DNA of 55,416 nt from Planctomycetota bacterium (GCA_017303505.1 JAFLCP010000037.1:1-55416); one strand, 5' to 3'; shown: positions 28,899 to 39,526, numbered from the stretch's first letter. Notes: generated from the letters alone by a model not told the origin. Numbers and translations: made by a program.

Positions 28899-29780
28899 TT
28901 ACTTTTTGTGACGGCGAATCGCTTCGGCTACAGCGTCACCCATTTCGGCAGGCGATGGAGCGACCACGATACCAGCTGCTTCGAGTGCAGCTACTTTCTC
29001 AGCCGCAGTTCCCTTGCCACCCGTAATGATCGCACCAGCGTGACCCATGCGTTTGCCTGGAGGTGCTGTGCGGCCAGCGATAAACGCAGCCACAGGTTTT
29101 GTGACGTGTGCCTTGACGAACGCAGCCGCCTCTTCCTCGGCGTTGCCACCAATTTCACCGATCATCAAGATGACTTCGGTTTGGTCGTCAGCTTGGTACC
29201 GAGCTAGTAAGTCAATGTAAGAAGTGCCCACAATTGGGTCGCCACCCAAACCGACGCACGTCGATTGGCCCAAGCCGAGTTTGGTGGTTTGCCAAACAGC
29301 TTCGTACGTCAATGTGCCCGAGCGGCTCATGATGCCAACCTTGCCGGGCTTGTGAATGTAACCTGGCATAATGCCAATCTTGCATTCACCTGGGGTGATC
29401 AAGCCAGGGCAGTTCGGGCCGATAAGAACGCTCTTGCTCTTTCGTACCGTTTCATACACAGGGACCATGTCGATGACAGGGACGCCTTCGGTGATCGCCG
29501 CAATCACTTCGATCCCCGCATCGATCGCTTCCAGGATTGCATCTGCGGTGAATGGAGGAGGAACGAAGATCATCGTCGCATTGGCGCCGGTCTGTTTTAC
29601 AGCTTCTTCCACGGTATCAAAAACGGGCAAGCCCTCTACGGTCTCACCTGATTTGCCCGGTGTCACACCACCGACCATTTGGGTTCCGTACTCTTTGCAG
29701 CCCTTGGTGTGAAAAGCACCAGCTTTTCCAGTAATGCCTTGGCAGATAACGCGGGTGTTCCGATTAACCAAAATACTCAT
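28899..29780 (-). CDS. sucD: Succinyl-CoA synthetase alpha subunit SucD
   Basis: A 293-residue succinate-CoA ligase alpha subunit of the TCA cycle. It shows the CoA-binding segments ([24 protein letters not shown]), the nucleotide/CoA domain with GPNCPGLI and the phospho-acceptor His247 in MGHAGAII. It starts [10 protein letters not shown]. It follows sucC on the same strand after 69 bp, so the two are co-transcribed in the order sucC-sucD, and converges on purC through the palindromic repeats. Confidence 0.97.
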   Translation of the reverse strand: MSILVNRNTRVICQGITGKAGAFHTKGCKEYGTQMVGGVTPGKSGETVEGLPVFDTVEEAVKQTGANATMIFVPPPFTADAILEAIDAGIEVIAAITEGVPVIDMVPVYETVRKSKSVLIGPNCPGLITPGECKIGIMPGYIHKPGKVGIMSRSGTLTYEAVWQTTKLGLGQSTCVGLGGDPIVGTSYIDLLARYQADDQTEVILMIGEIGGNAEEEAAAFVKAHVTKPVAAFIAGRTAPPGKRMGHAGAIITGGKGTAAEKVAALEAAGIVVAPSPAEMGDAVAEAIRRHKK

Positions 29781-29849
29781 AGCTTTTACTGCGCATATCT
29801 CAAAATGTGGAATGATGTTTCATTAAGCAAATCAGCAGGTCGCACACGC

Positions 29850-31043
29850 TTATGAGGCGATGCCAGCCGCAGCAACAACTTTCTTGGCAGCATCAGTGAG
29901 GCCATCAGCGGCGATCATGTCGAGCCCGCTTTCCTTCAGCATCCGCTTACCTTCTTCCACTTCTGTACCTTCCAATCGCACTACCAAAGGAACATTGAAG
30001 CCCACTTCCTTTGAAGCTTCGATCAACGCAGTGGCGATGGTCGTGCAACGCGCGATGCCACCGAAAATGTTGACCAATACGGCTTTGCAATTTGGATCGG
30101 AAAGCAAAATGCGAAACGCTTCGGTGACTTGTTGAGTGTTTGCTCCACCCCCAACGTCCAGGAAGTTTGCAGGTGCTCCGCCGTGGTACTTGATAATGTC
30201 CATCGTGGCCATCGCCAAGCCTGCACCATTGACCAAGCAACCAATGTTGCCTTCTAGCTTCACGTAGCTTAATCCTGCATTGCCTGCTCGAACTTCGGCT
30301 GGTTCTTCTTCGCCGATGTCTCGCAACTCTTTAACATCCGCATGGCGGAAAATCGCGTTATCATCAAATGTTACCTTCGCATCGAGGGCAATCATTTGAT
30401 TGTCAACCGTAATCACCAAAGGGTTGACTTCTACTAACGAGCAATCGTAGTCCACAAAGAACTTGCACAACGTCTTCATGAACGACTCGGCGCTTCGAGC
30501 CGCTGCGCCGGTAATATTGAGTTTCTTGCACAGCTTGCGAACTTGGAAACTGTCCAAACCGCGTTGTGGATCAAAATGTTCTTTGAAGATCTTCTCTGGA
30601 GTCTCGGCAGCGACCTTCTCGATTTCCACACCACCTTCGTTGCTAACCATCAACACAGGTTTGCAAGCGGCACGATCCACCACGATCCCGAGGTACAGCT
30701 CGCGTGCGATTTGGCAACCTTGTTCGACCAACACTTGGCGTACTTCGCTGCCGGCAGGGCCTGTTTGGATCGTTACCAGCTTCTTGCCAAGCAAACCGGT
30801 GGCGACTGCAGCCGCTTCCGCACCCGATTTTACCAGCTGAACACCGCGCTGATTTGGATTATCGATCACGGTACCCTTACCGCGACCACCTGCGTGGATC
30901 TGGGCCTTAACCACAGCCACTGGACTACCCAAACTCTCGAACGCTTTTTGTGCTTCTTCAGCACTTCGAGCAACGTGACTTGCCAATACGGGCACACCAG
31001 CTTTTCGGAACAGCTGCTTCGCCTGGTATTCGTGAATCTTCAT
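29850..31043 (-). CDS. sucC: Succinyl-CoA synthetase beta subunit SucC
   Basis: A 397-residue ATP-grasp beta subunit that forms the heterotetramer with SucD. It starts [19 protein letters not shown], has the ATP-grasp [11 protein letters not shown] segment, [14 protein letters not shown] with magnesium ligands, and a C-terminal [10 protein letters not shown] power-helix/phosphate region. Whether it uses ATP or GTP cannot be decided. It leads the sucC-sucD operon; the 284-bp upstream spacer contains the terminator of the NtrC-type gene. Confidence 0.97.
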   Translation of the reverse strand: MKIHEYQAKQLFRKAGVPVLASHVARSAEEAQKAFESLGSPVAVVKAQIHAGGRGKGTVIDNPNQRGVQLVKSGAEAAAVATGLLGKKLVTIQTGPAGSEVRQVLVEQGCQIARELYLGIVVDRAACKPVLMVSNEGGVEIEKVAAETPEKIFKEHFDPQRGLDSFQVRKLCKKLNITGAAARSAESFMKTLCKFFVDYDCSLVEVNPLVITVDNQMIALDAKVTFDDNAIFRHADVKELRDIGEEEPAEVRAGNAGLSYVKLEGNIGCLVNGAGLAMATMDIIKYHGGAPANFLDVGGGANTQQVTEAFRILLSDPNCKAVLVNIFGGIARCTTIATALIEASKEVGFNVPLVVRLEGTEVEEGKRMLKESGLDMIAADGLTDAAKKVVAAAGIAS

Positions 31044-31218
31044 TTTGCTACCGTAGTTGTTCGTAAATGGGAAGCTTCAAGAGCGACGACTTTTGGACGC
31101 AAAAATCGCCAAAATTCGCCGCAAAACTACCCCGTCGTAAAGAATAAGTTCGGGATTATAGGTCCACCCCCCGCATACTACAAGCCGCCCCGGGCAGCAG
31201 GACTTGGCCTCCGAGAAC

Positions 31219-31252
31219 GAAAAAAGGGACCCCAAATGACTTGGAGTCCCTT
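31219..31252 (-). terminator. Rho-independent terminator of the NtrC-type regulator
   Basis: On the minus strand AAGGGACTCCA pairs with TGGGGTCCCTT (one G-U wobble) and is followed by six T residues (31220-31225). It is about 75 bp beyond the stop of the gene at 31328 and ahead of sucC. Confidence 0.85.
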
Positions 31253-31327
31253 ATCTAAATTGCAAGTTTCGACGGATCGCCATCAGGCCCCGACAGCGGC
31301 TAGCCAATCGCCCTTATCCCTTACGGC

Positions 31328-32725
31328 TTATTCATGAACCTCGTCCTGCAAACCAAGCTTTTTCATTTTCTTGTATAGCGTCGTGCGGTTGATTCCCAAC
31401 TGCTCGGCTGTAAGGTTGCGATTCCAGCGGTTGGCTTGTAACGCATTGAGAATGATTTGCTTTTCGGGCAACGTCATCGCGTGTCGCAAGCGATCACTTG
31501 TCACCGGAAGTGCGCTCTGTGGCACCATGTCGCGTCTCTGTACTTGTGGTGGCAGATCCGATGCATCCAACAGCGGACGTTTGGCCAACAGGACGGCTCG
31601 CTGAACCACATTTTCCAATTCGCGAATGTTGCCGGGCCACGAGTACTGAAGCATTTGTTGCATCGCGTCGCTCGTAAAGCCTTCAATCTCTTTGCCAAAC
31701 TCCTTGCGGCATTCCTGCAAGAAGTGCTCGATCAATAATGGGATATCGCCAATTCGTTCTCGCAATGCGGGTAACTGCAAATGGATCACATTGATTCGAT
31801 AAAACAAGTCTTGGCGGAACTTACCCAACCGCACTTGTTCTTCTAAGTTCTCATTGGTCGCTAAGATCGTTCGCGAATCAACACTAAAGGTCTCGTTACC
31901 ACCTAACGCTTCGAACTGAAATTCCTGCAAAACTCGCAGCAGTTTTACCTGAAGTGCTGGGCTCGCAGTGCCGATTTCGTCGAGGAAAATCGTACCTCCA
32001 TCCGCCTGCTTGAACTTCCCAACTTTGTTATGAGTGGCTCCCGTAAACGCTCCTGTAACGTGTCCAAACAACTCGCTTTCCAACAAGTTGTCCGGCAACG
32101 CTCCACAGGCAACCTCCACAAATGGATTGTTGCGACGTTTGCTCCGGCGATGGATGGCTCGCGCTATCATCGACTTACCTGTCCCGTTCTCGCCTGTGAT
32201 TAAGACCGTCGCACGAGCATCGGCAATGGACTCGATGACTTCGAAGATCTTCAGCATGCGATAATCGTGACTTAGAATGTTCTCCATCCCAAAGCGACGA
32301 TCGAGCTCCGCTTTGAGACGTTCATTTTCATCCGCAATCATCCGTTGCTGCTTGGCCCGTTGCAGTGCGGTTAACAGTTCTTGATCGATCAGCGGTTTGG
32401 TCAAAAGGTCAAACGCACCGCGCGAGACCGCTTCCGCTCCGGAATCCGGCCCCCCGTAACCCGTCATCAACAAGAATGGGGTCGATGGAGTTCGCTTTCT
32501 CGCAAAATCGAGAACTTCAAATCCGTCCCCATCGTCCAGTCGAATATCGCACAGAACCAAATCGAACGTTTCCGAGCCAAGCTTCTTTTTGGCATCCGAG
32601 ACGCGCCAGCATGGCGTCACCTGAAAGCCCTCGCTCTCCAACCATTGGCTCATCGAGTCGAGCAACCAACGGTCGTCATCTACGAGTAATAGGTGGCCTT
32701 GTTGCGGTTTGGTGGGTTGATTCAT
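31328..32725 (-). CDS. NtrC-family sigma-54-dependent response regulator
   Basis: A 465-residue enhancer-binding regulator. Receiver domain 10-125 with phospho-acceptor Asp60 (LCDIRL); AAA+ domain with Walker A GENGTGKS (178-185), GAFTGA loop (225-230) that contacts sigma-54, and Walker B FLDEIG (247-252); C-terminal Fis-type helix-turn-helix (AEQLGINRTTLYKKMKKLGL). It activates transcription by RpoN polymerase on phosphorylation. No kinase is adjacent. It is divergent from the LuxR-type regulator, sharing a 483-bp spacer, and has its own terminator. Confidence 0.96.
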   Translation of the reverse strand: MNQPTKPQQGHLLLVDDDRWLLDSMSQWLESEGFQVTPCWRVSDAKKKLGSETFDLVLCDIRLDDGDGFEVLDFARKRTPSTPFLLMTGYGGPDSGAEAVSRGAFDLLTKPLIDQELLTALQRAKQQRMIADENERLKAELDRRFGMENILSHDYRMLKIFEVIESIADARATVLITGENGTGKSMIARAIHRRSKRRNNPFVEVACGALPDNLLESELFGHVTGAFTGATHNKVGKFKQADGGTIFLDEIGTASPALQVKLLRVLQEFQFEALGGNETFSVDSRTILATNENLEEQVRLGKFRQDLFYRINVIHLQLPALRERIGDIPLLIEHFLQECRKEFGKEIEGFTSDAMQQMLQYSWPGNIRELENVVQRAVLLAKRPLLDASDLPPQVQRRDMVPQSALPVTSDRLRHAMTLPEKQIILNALQANRWNRNLTAEQLGINRTTLYKKMKKLGLQDEVHE

Positions 32726-33208
32726 GGCGTACAGCTTCGAGCAGGATGTTTAAGGAAAGCAACATTTCGTTCCTTTCATTATTTAGGTTACGGTTTGGGG
32801 CCTCGCCGCATCCTCCTAGCCGAAAATCTTGCAGGATCGTCTCATTTTCTTGATGAAATCCCCAAAATTGCGTCTAAGCTCTACCAAAGGGGGTGTTTCG
32901 GGCCGCAAAATCGCTTTATCTTCCCTAGTCGAGCCCGAAAGGAAACTCTTTCGGGGAGTGGTTCACTATTAGGGTGGACTCACGAGGGAGGGGCCTTGGT
33001 TTTGCTAGAAAATTCCCTAAAATCCACCATTCTTACGTAATGGTGCTGGTGGACAGCCGACATTACTTAGCGTATTTTTATATTAACCCCCACGAAATGG
33101 TTCCGTTCTAAGGTAGCCTTTGTGCCGTGGGCATAGATGCTGCGATTTTGGTCTTTGGCAGCATTCGAATTTACAATTGGTTGTTTTTCGAGAAGAAAGA
33201 TTTCTCCT
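32726..33208. other. Divergent regulator-regulator spacer
   Basis: The 483 bp between the NtrC-type gene (minus) and the LuxR-type gene (plus) contain an 8-bp hairpin CCCGAAAG/CTTTCGGG (32934-32955) but no clear gene. I could not pick out a reliable sigma-54 -24/-12 promoter by eye. An AT-rich stretch near 33068-33085 is a possible promoter zone for the LuxR-type gene. Confidence 0.4.
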
Positions 33209-33844
33209 ATGGCGATACGTGTCTTGGTTGCTGACGATCATGAAGTCGTTCGCATGGGACTTAAGGCGTTGTTAACCGGACAGGATGTCGAAGTGGTTGG
33301 CATCGCTAAGTCAGGTACCGAAGTACTTGAGGTCATTGATACCCTCAATCCAGATGTGGTTATGCTCGATGTTCGCATGCCCGATGATGAAGGGCTCCAG
33401 ACTCTTGAAGTCCTGCGACAGAAGTCACCCGAATTGGGCGTTATCATGTTGTCGACCTATGACAACCCAACTTACATCGCTCGAGCTATCGCACTGGGTG
33501 CAAATGACTACATCCTCAAGGGCTCCAGCAAGAATGACATTCTTGATTCCGTAAGACGCGTGGCTAAACGCGAATTGCCCACGGAAAGCAATGTGATGCG
33601 ACGTGTGCGAGCTACCATGGCTCGTCGCAAAGATCGCGCCGATTCGAAGGATGTACCACTAACCAATCGCGAACTGCAAGTTCTCCGCCATATCGCATTG
33701 GGCCTTAGCAACCGCGAAATCGGCTCCTCTCTCGGGATCAGTGTTGAAACCGTTAAGGAACACGTTCAGAACATCTTGCGTAAGCTGGACTCTCCAGACC
33801 GCACCGCTGCAGCTGTATGGGCTGTAAAGCTTGGATTGGTGTAA
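33209..33844 (+). CDS. NarL/LuxR-family response regulator
   Basis: A 211-residue two-domain regulator. Receiver domain 1-120 with the acidic pocket (ADDHE) and phospho-acceptor Asp54 (VMLDVRMP); C-terminal LuxR-type helix-turn-helix at about 145-208 (LTNRELQVLRHIALGLSNRE ... VKEHVQNILRKLDSPDRTAA). The ATG at 33209 starts the receiver directly; a longer frame from 33137 is not needed. No kinase is adjacent, so its signal is unknown. A strong terminator follows. Confidence 0.95.
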   Translation: MAIRVLVADDHEVVRMGLKALLTGQDVEVVGIAKSGTEVLEVIDTLNPDVVMLDVRMPDDEGLQTLEVLRQKSPELGVIMLSTYDNPTYIARAIALGANDYILKGSSKNDILDSVRRVAKRELPTESNVMRRVRATMARRKDRADSKDVPLTNRELQVLRHIALGLSNREIGSSLGISVETVKEHVQNILRKLDSPDRTAAAVWAVKLGLV

Positions 33845-33885
33845 TCACTGGATCAAAGCCACAGATTGATTCGCAGTTCACTGGA

Positions 33886-33917
33886 GAAGGCAAGGTTCAC
33901 ACCTTGCCTTCTTTTTT
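33886..33917 (+). terminator. Rho-independent terminator of the LuxR-type regulator
   Basis: Perfect 11-bp stem GAAGGCAAGGT/ACCTTGCCTTC, 4-nt loop, then six T residues. Confidence 0.93.
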
Positions 33918-34047
33918 GCGCCCGTCTTGTTGGGCATTCCGTTTATGGTCCTGTGGTGGCTTCCCTTCTCTTCTCGCATCACTTCTAGTTGCGAGTACCA
34001 ATAGTCGCGAGTCGAGTGAATTTTGAGCACGGGGTGTTGTGCGACCA

Positions 34048-34082
34048 TAAAAAAACTCGGCCTCCGTTGAAGAGGCCGAGTT
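34048..34082 (-). terminator. Rho-independent terminator of the DUF1598 gene
   Basis: On the minus strand an 11-bp stem AACTCGGCCTC/GAGGCCGAGTT is followed by a run of T residues (34048-34055). It is about 30 bp past the stop at 34113. Confidence 0.92.
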
Positions 34083-34112
34083 CTGATGTTTCAGTGGATG
34101 TCGGGGTTAAAA

Positions 34113-35543
34113 TTAATCCCACCACCATTGGTTTTCGGTCAAACCTTGGATCGGTGCATTGCTCTGGGTTTCTTTGATCTTACCAGTGGCATCGACCTTC
34201 TTGTTCTCACCAGCGAATGCTTGGCGTGGTTGAATGTTAACACCACCACCGATCGGAGTTAGAAGGCGACCGTTGTTGAAGAATGTGTTGACGGCTGGCT
34301 CAACATGCAAAGGAGCTGCAAAGCGTTCTACCTTCACGATTGACTCGTCGCCGAACACACCCAATGTCCATTGCGATTGGCCATAGAAGTCCGAGTCTTG
34401 AATGAAAGCTGCCACAATCGACATGTCTACCAAGTTGCGAAGTTGAGCATACACGGGAGTGGTTTCAGCCAGCTTGGAGTACTTCTCAGTGAATTCGCGG
34501 GTGAACTGCTGGCTAGCTTTGTTCACATTGGTGCGAGCTTCGCGTGAGCCATCTTTCTTCACCAATTCTTCGGCACCAACCAACTTAACGCCTTGGCCAT
34601 TCAAGAACATTGCCCCGCCATCTTCGCTCACTTCAACCGAAGCATAGTCTGGAACAAAATACCAACGTTGAAGATTTGAAGACTTTCCTACGGAACGTTC
34701 GGTGAAGCTCTTGATGCCCACCACGGTTCGCTCCAAGCCAATTCCAATCAGCTTCATGCGATAGTCAGCTTCGACCATAACACGAGCAAAGTTGGTGGTT
34801 GCAGGAACGCCCTTGATCGAGATCGTTTGCAAGCCGAGATTTTGCTTGAGGCCCATAGCGATCGAGTTTGCATCGCCTGGGGTGATGTTACGACCCGATA
34901 GCGATTGCAAGAACTTGTTCATTCGCTCCAAACCTTCTTGAGTTGGGTCGATGGAAACACCGATCACTTTGGTCTTTTCACCGGTAGGTGGGAAGCAACG
35001 CAAAGCAACGATCAGATCTTCCAAAGCGAGAACTGGCAGGCCTGATTCCAAGCCAACAACATGGCCGGTTGGAGCTTCCGCAAATGGTTCAGCTGGACCA
35101 GCGATAACGATGTCACCGCTTTCTGGATAATAGAAGACATAATCGATCGAGGTTAAACCAGCGAGATAAGTCATGTCTGGCGATAACGTTCCGCCGTTTT
35201 CAAGCTTCTTAGCAACCGCTTTTTCCAAGCGATTCAACGAAACTTTGCGGAGCTTGCTGGCCTTGGCCAAGTCGGGCATCATCGCTGCCTTGGCGGCTTG
35301 ATTGCGAGCAGCAGCCAACATCGGGTTGGTCGCTTGAATTCGCAGCACGCCTGCAGCGTCAACTTCGATACCGGCAGGAACGTTGCCGTTATTGTTGTTG
35401 TTATTGTTATTGTTGTTATTGTTGTTGTTATTATTGTTGTTCTGTGCAAAGACCGCTGTTGGAAGCAACAAGAGCCAAAGAGCTAAAGCCGCTATTGCTA
35501 GGGGTTCAACACGAACCAAATTACGAAACGGAGTGAAGCTCAT
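34113..35543 (-). CDS. DUF1598 secreted protein with poly-asparagine tract
   Basis: A 476-residue exported protein. The start at 35543 gives a signal peptide (IAALALWLLLLPTAVFAQ) and mature residues that begin with a run of 18 asparagines encoded by AAC/AAT codons (35388-35441). The body, including SIDPTQEGLERMNKFLQSLSG and a CFPPTGEKTKVIGVS segment, matches my recollection of the planctomycete DUF1598 family, whose function is unknown. The protein has no obvious catalytic motif and is probably an envelope component. It has its own terminator, and it stands apart from dnaE by about 110 bp after its upstream side is considered. Confidence 0.8.
   Translation of the reverse strand: MSFTPFRNLVRVEPLAIAALALWLLLLPTAVFAQNNNNNNNNNNNNNNNNNNGNVPAGIEVDAAGVLRIQATNPMLAAARNQAAKAAMMPDLAKASKLRKVSLNRLEKAVAKKLENGGTLSPDMTYLAGLTSIDYVFYYPESGDIVIAGPAEPFAEAPTGHVVGLESGLPVLALEDLIVALRCFPPTGEKTKVIGVSIDPTQEGLERMNKFLQSLSGRNITPGDANSIAMGLKQNLGLQTISIKGVPATTNFARVMVEADYRMKLIGIGLERTVVGIKSFTERSVGKSSNLQRWYFVPDYASVEVSEDGGAMFLNGQGVKLVGAEELVKKDGSREARTNVNKASQQFTREFTEKYSKLAETTPVYAQLRNLVDMSIVAAFIQDSDFYGQSQWTLGVFGDESIVKVERFAAPLHVEPAVNTFFNNGRLLTPIGGGVNIQPRQAFAGENKKVDATGKIKETQSNAPIQGLTENQWWWD
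35388..35441. repeat. Trinucleotide microsatellite encoding poly-Asn
   Basis: Fifty-four bases of mixed GTT/ATT triplets on the plus strand (AAC/AAT on the coding strand) encode 18 asparagines immediately after the predicted signal-peptide cleavage site. Mixed codons suggest selection at protein level in addition to slippage. Confidence 0.9.
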
Positions 35544-35740
35544 AGACTCTTTTTCCTGTCGCAACAAATGATGAGCAATCGGTTTTTTGGACTGAACAAA
35601 ACGACGAATTTCAAACGAGAGTGACCGCATTTCAGCACCCAGAAAAGGTGCTGAGAGGCAAAAGTTTATTTGGCCACCTTCATCGAGGATAATTCGAGCT
35701 CAACCAAAAAGCAACAAATTACCTGACTCCCCCAGTTTTT

Positions 35741-38700
35741 CTAGGATCTTGAGAAGTTCTTTTTCGGAACATTCTTATTAGGTTTGGGGGGGGCGATCAT
35801 CAACCGATGGCTATTGGCCCCCAGCAAATCGTCTAACCGATCCCGCAATTGCCGGTCGATTTCGACTTTGTGCTGACCGCTGCGTAGGTGTACCATTTCT
35901 CCGGTATCCAAGCGTAGGCTGAATAAAACCTCACGGGTCCCGGGATAACCTCGCAATATCTCCCGTATCCGGGCGATGTGCTCGGGTGTGTGCTTTTGTT
36001 CATCTAAGTGAATGCGAATTCCCGTTGTGAATTTCGTGTCCGCTTCATGCAACGGAATGATCTCGTTGCAAATCAAGTTGCATTCCTCGCCCCCATCGCG
36101 ACGGTCAACTGCCCCGCGAATCAGTACCACCGCATCGGGCTCGATGAATTGTCCCATCTGTTCATATCCGTCGGGCCAGCAAATACAACGCACGGTTCCG
36201 TCGAGATCTTCCATGTCGAAGTTGGCGTATTTCGACGGAGCCCCGGGCTTTGGGTTGCGGGTGTGAGCAAGCTTGATCGATGAAATCATTCCACCCACAA
36301 TCACTTCGGCACGGTTCTGCACGGTTCGCATCGTAATCGTGGTGTGACTAGTGAGGTTTCGCAAAGCGGATTCATGTTCGGATAAGGGATGCGCAGAGAG
36401 ATAGAAACCGAGCACATCCTTTTCACCTTGCAGGCGTTCTTTCTCTGGCAGTTCTGGGACATCGGGCAAATCGATCTTGGGGTTGACGGCCGCTTCCACA
36501 TCATCTTCGTCATCGAAAAGTCCGCGCTGACCCGCGCGGCGATCGGCTAGTTTCGCCGCCCCCGATTGAAGTGCTTTGTCGACGATCGCCAACAATTGAG
36601 CTCGACGCGCTCCGAAACCATCCATAGCACCCGAACGGATCAAGGTTTCAATCGTCGAGCGATTGCATTGCGAAGGATCAACGCGTTCGCACAAATCGAA
36701 AAGATCTTTGAAGGGACCATCTTTTTCACGGGCTGCCACGATGGCATCGGCAGAGCCTCCGCCGCAACCACGGATAGCGCTTAAGGCGAAACGAATCTTG
36801 CCATCTTGTACCACAAAGTCACCGTGCGAATGGTTCACATCAGGCGGTAATACCGTGATACCCATACGTGCGCAGTCTTCGAGATGTTCGACCAACGAGT
36901 CTTTGCGTTTAAAGTTGCGGCCTTCGATGTCGCCCGAAAGCAACGCGGCCATAAACTCGCAAGGGAAATGTGACTTTAGGTAGGCTGTCTGATAAGCGAT
37001 CAATGCATAAGCGGTCGAATGGCTCTTATTGAAACCGTACCCAGCGAACTTGAGAATCATATTCCAAAGTTCTTGCGCTTCATCTTTGGGAAGACCTAAG
37101 CTGGTCGAGCCTTGGATGAATTTTTCCTCGTTGGCCGCGATGATCGATTCTTTTTTCTTGCTGATCGCTTTGATACATGTGTAGGCTTTGGCCAACTCAA
37201 TACCACCAAGGCGATTGAGGATGCGCATCACTTGTTCTTGGTAAACCATCACGCCGTTGGTTTCTTCCAGGATGTCACGCAATACCTCGTGTTTGTACTC
37301 CGCGATTTTTCGTCCATGCTTAACAGCGACATAGTCTTCCACCATGCCCCCTTCCAGCGGACCAGGACGATAGAGAGCGTTGGTGGCAATGATGTCGCGG
37401 AAATGGTCCGGCTTCATCTTTTGCAAAAGGTCGCGAATACCACCGCTTTCCAGCTGAAACACTCCCTTCGTTTCGCCGCGTTGCAACAACTCAAACGTCG
37501 GTTTGTCATCCAACGGAAACTTCAGCGGGTCGATCGTTTTACCGGTCGTTTGCTGAATGATCTCTACTGCTTTCGCCAAGATCGTTAAGTTGCGCAGGCC
37601 GAGAAAGTCCATCTTCAACAGACCGGCAGCTTCCACATCACCCATCGACCATTGCGTGATGATATCGGTCTTCCCACCAACACGACCGAGTGGCACATAT
37701 TCGGTCAGCGGCTTATCGGCGATCACAACTGCCGCCGCATGCGTACCGATGTTGCGAGCCAAACCCTCCAACTTCATGGCCAGATTTAGCAATTCGCCCA
37801 CATCATTGTCGCGTTCATAAAGCGCCTTCAAGTCGGCGTTGGCTTCGAGAGCTTTCTTGATAGTGATTTTGAGTTCGTCGGGAACCATTTCTGTAATCTG
37901 GTTCACTTGCGCCAATGGAAGTCCCATGGCGCGTCCGACGTCTTTGATCGCAGCTCGCGCTTGAAGTGTTCCAAACGTACCGATCTGGGCTACGTTCGAT
38001 TCACCATATTTTTCTTTCACATAACGAATGATCTCGGTGCGTCGGTCTTTGCAGAAGTCGATGTCGATATCAGGTGCTTCTGTTCGGCTTTCGTCCAAGA
38101 ATCGTTCGAACAGCAAGTCGTACTTAATGGGGCAGACGTGGCTCAAGTACAATGCATAACAGACCAAAGCGCCTACACCGCTACCGCGAGCGGTCGCTGG
38201 TACGCCCTGTTCACGCGCATGTCGTACGAAGTCCCACACGATTAAGAAGTAATTCGAAAAGCCCAATTTCGAAATCACACTGAGTTCACGATCAAGCCTT
38301 TGCTTGATGACCGGGGCAAGTTCACCATCGATGATACTCTCTGGATCCCCTTCATAACGCTCCATCAAACCGCTTTCACACAGCGATCGCAAATACTCGT
38401 CCGGTGTTTGCTGTGTCGGAATGGTGTAGTTCGGGAAGTTGCGTTTCCCCAACTCCAAGTCGATGCAGACGCTGTTGGCAATTTCTTGGCTGCGGGCCAC
38501 TGCATCTTCCAAACCTGGAAAATGCATATACATTTCGTCGGGACTGCGAACGTAAAACTGATCATTCTCCATCTTCATACGGTTGGTGTCCGTGCGGAAC
38601 TTACCCGTATTGATGCATAGAAGAATGTCTTGTGTCGCGTGATCGGATTGTTCCAGGTAATGGGCATCGCTGGTAGCGACGAGCGGCAAGCCCATGTGAT

Positions 38701-39352
38701 TCGCGATATCAACGGCGCCCTGCACCTGAATGCGTTGCAGATCGATACCGTTGTTCATGATTTCGATGAAGTATCGATCACCGAAAACTTTATGAAACCA
38801 AGCGGCGGTTTCCATCGCTTCTTTATAGACTTTGCCGGTATCGTGCCCCTTCAAAATCTGGCGGCTAAACTCGCTCGACAAACAACCGCTAAGGCAGATG
38901 ATTCCTTCGCTATAGCGTTGCAATATTTCTTTATCGATTCGCGGCTTGAAATAAAAACCTTCTAAGCTGGCAGCAGAAGCTAACTTAACCAAGTTCTTGA
39001 AGCCGGTTCGGTTTTGCGCTAACAGCGTGAGGTGATACGACGCCTCTTTCATGCTGCTCGCATCGCGTTCGAATCGGCTCTTGGGAGCGATGTAGGCTTC
39101 ATAACCTACAATCGGATTGATGCCAGCCGATTTGGCTTTCTGGTAAAACTCTAATGCGCCATGCAAGTTACCATGGTCCGTGAGCGCAACCCCGTTCATG
39201 CCGAGCGATTTCACGCGATCGATCAACTTGCCGATCGGTGATGCTCCGTCCAATAAACTGTAATGGCTATGGCAATGCAGGTGCACAAAAGGACGAGTGG
39301 ATTTCGGTGGTGTATTGTCGCCCGAAGCAATCGAAGGAGCGATGTCTGCCAT
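35741..39352 (-). CDS. dnaE: DNA polymerase III alpha subunit DnaE
   Basis: A 1203-residue replicative polymerase of the C family. The N-terminal PHP domain starts at FVHLHCHSHYSLLDG; the palm carries PDIDIDF and a further aspartate region; the fingers, thumb and C-terminal helix-hairpin-helix/OB-fold (VIVGGMISSIKLAHTRNPK) are present. The length fits DnaE1 of the E. coli type (1160 residues). The start at 39352 is supported by AGGAGG six bases upstream; an upstream extension to 39427 lacks support. It lies downstream of the FHA gene but 170 bp away. No proofreading subunit or other replication gene is adjacent. Confidence 0.97.
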   Translation of the reverse strand: MADIAPSIASGDNTPPKSTRPFVHLHCHSHYSLLDGASPIGKLIDRVKSLGMNGVALTDHGNLHGALEFYQKAKSAGINPIVGYEAYIAPKSRFERDASSMKEASYHLTLLAQNRTGFKNLVKLASAASLEGFYFKPRIDKEILQRYSEGIICLSGCLSSEFSRQILKGHDTGKVYKEAMETAAWFHKVFGDRYFIEIMNNGIDLQRIQVQGAVDIANHMGLPLVATSDAHYLEQSDHATQDILLCINTGKFRTDTNRMKMENDQFYVRSPDEMYMHFPGLEDAVARSQEIANSVCIDLELGKRNFPNYTIPTQQTPDEYLRSLCESGLMERYEGDPESIIDGELAPVIKQRLDRELSVISKLGFSNYFLIVWDFVRHAREQGVPATARGSGVGALVCYALYLSHVCPIKYDLLFERFLDESRTEAPDIDIDFCKDRRTEIIRYVKEKYGESNVAQIGTFGTLQARAAIKDVGRAMGLPLAQVNQITEMVPDELKITIKKALEANADLKALYERDNDVGELLNLAMKLEGLARNIGTHAAAVVIADKPLTEYVPLGRVGGKTDIITQWSMGDVEAAGLLKMDFLGLRNLTILAKAVEIIQQTTGKTIDPLKFPLDDKPTFELLQRGETKGVFQLESGGIRDLLQKMKPDHFRDIIATNALYRPGPLEGGMVEDYVAVKHGRKIAEYKHEVLRDILEETNGVMVYQEQVMRILNRLGGIELAKAYTCIKAISKKKESIIAANEEKFIQGSTSLGLPKDEAQELWNMILKFAGYGFNKSHSTAYALIAYQTAYLKSHFPCEFMAALLSGDIEGRNFKRKDSLVEHLEDCARMGITVLPPDVNHSHGDFVVQDGKIRFALSAIRGCGGGSADAIVAAREKDGPFKDLFDLCERVDPSQCNRSTIETLIRSGAMDGFGARRAQLLAIVDKALQSGAAKLADRRAGQRGLFDDEDDVEAAVNPKIDLPDVPELPEKERLQGEKDVLGFYLSAHPLSEHESALRNLTSHTTITMRTVQNRAEVIVGGMISSIKLAHTRNPKPGAPSKYANFDMEDLDGTVRCICWPDGYEQMGQFIEPDAVVLIRGAVDRRDGGEECNLICNEIIPLHEADTKFTTGIRIHLDEQKHTPEHIARIREILRGYPGTREVLFSLRLDTGEMVHLRSGQHKVEIDRQLRDRLDDLLGANSHRLMIAPPKPNKNVPKKNFSRS

Positions 39353-39526
39353 GATGGACCTCCTGTGCGAGTGAATTCCTTGCGATCTCTGCTGGACCAT
39401 GTGTGACAGTCCAGTGCAGTCCTGCAAAAAGAGAGAGGTGATGGATTCACCTACCAGCCGAGAGTATAGCGATTAGCTCGTCTTCATCCACTGAATTGAT
39501 GAGCAGCAGCGGGCGGATTGCCCGAC

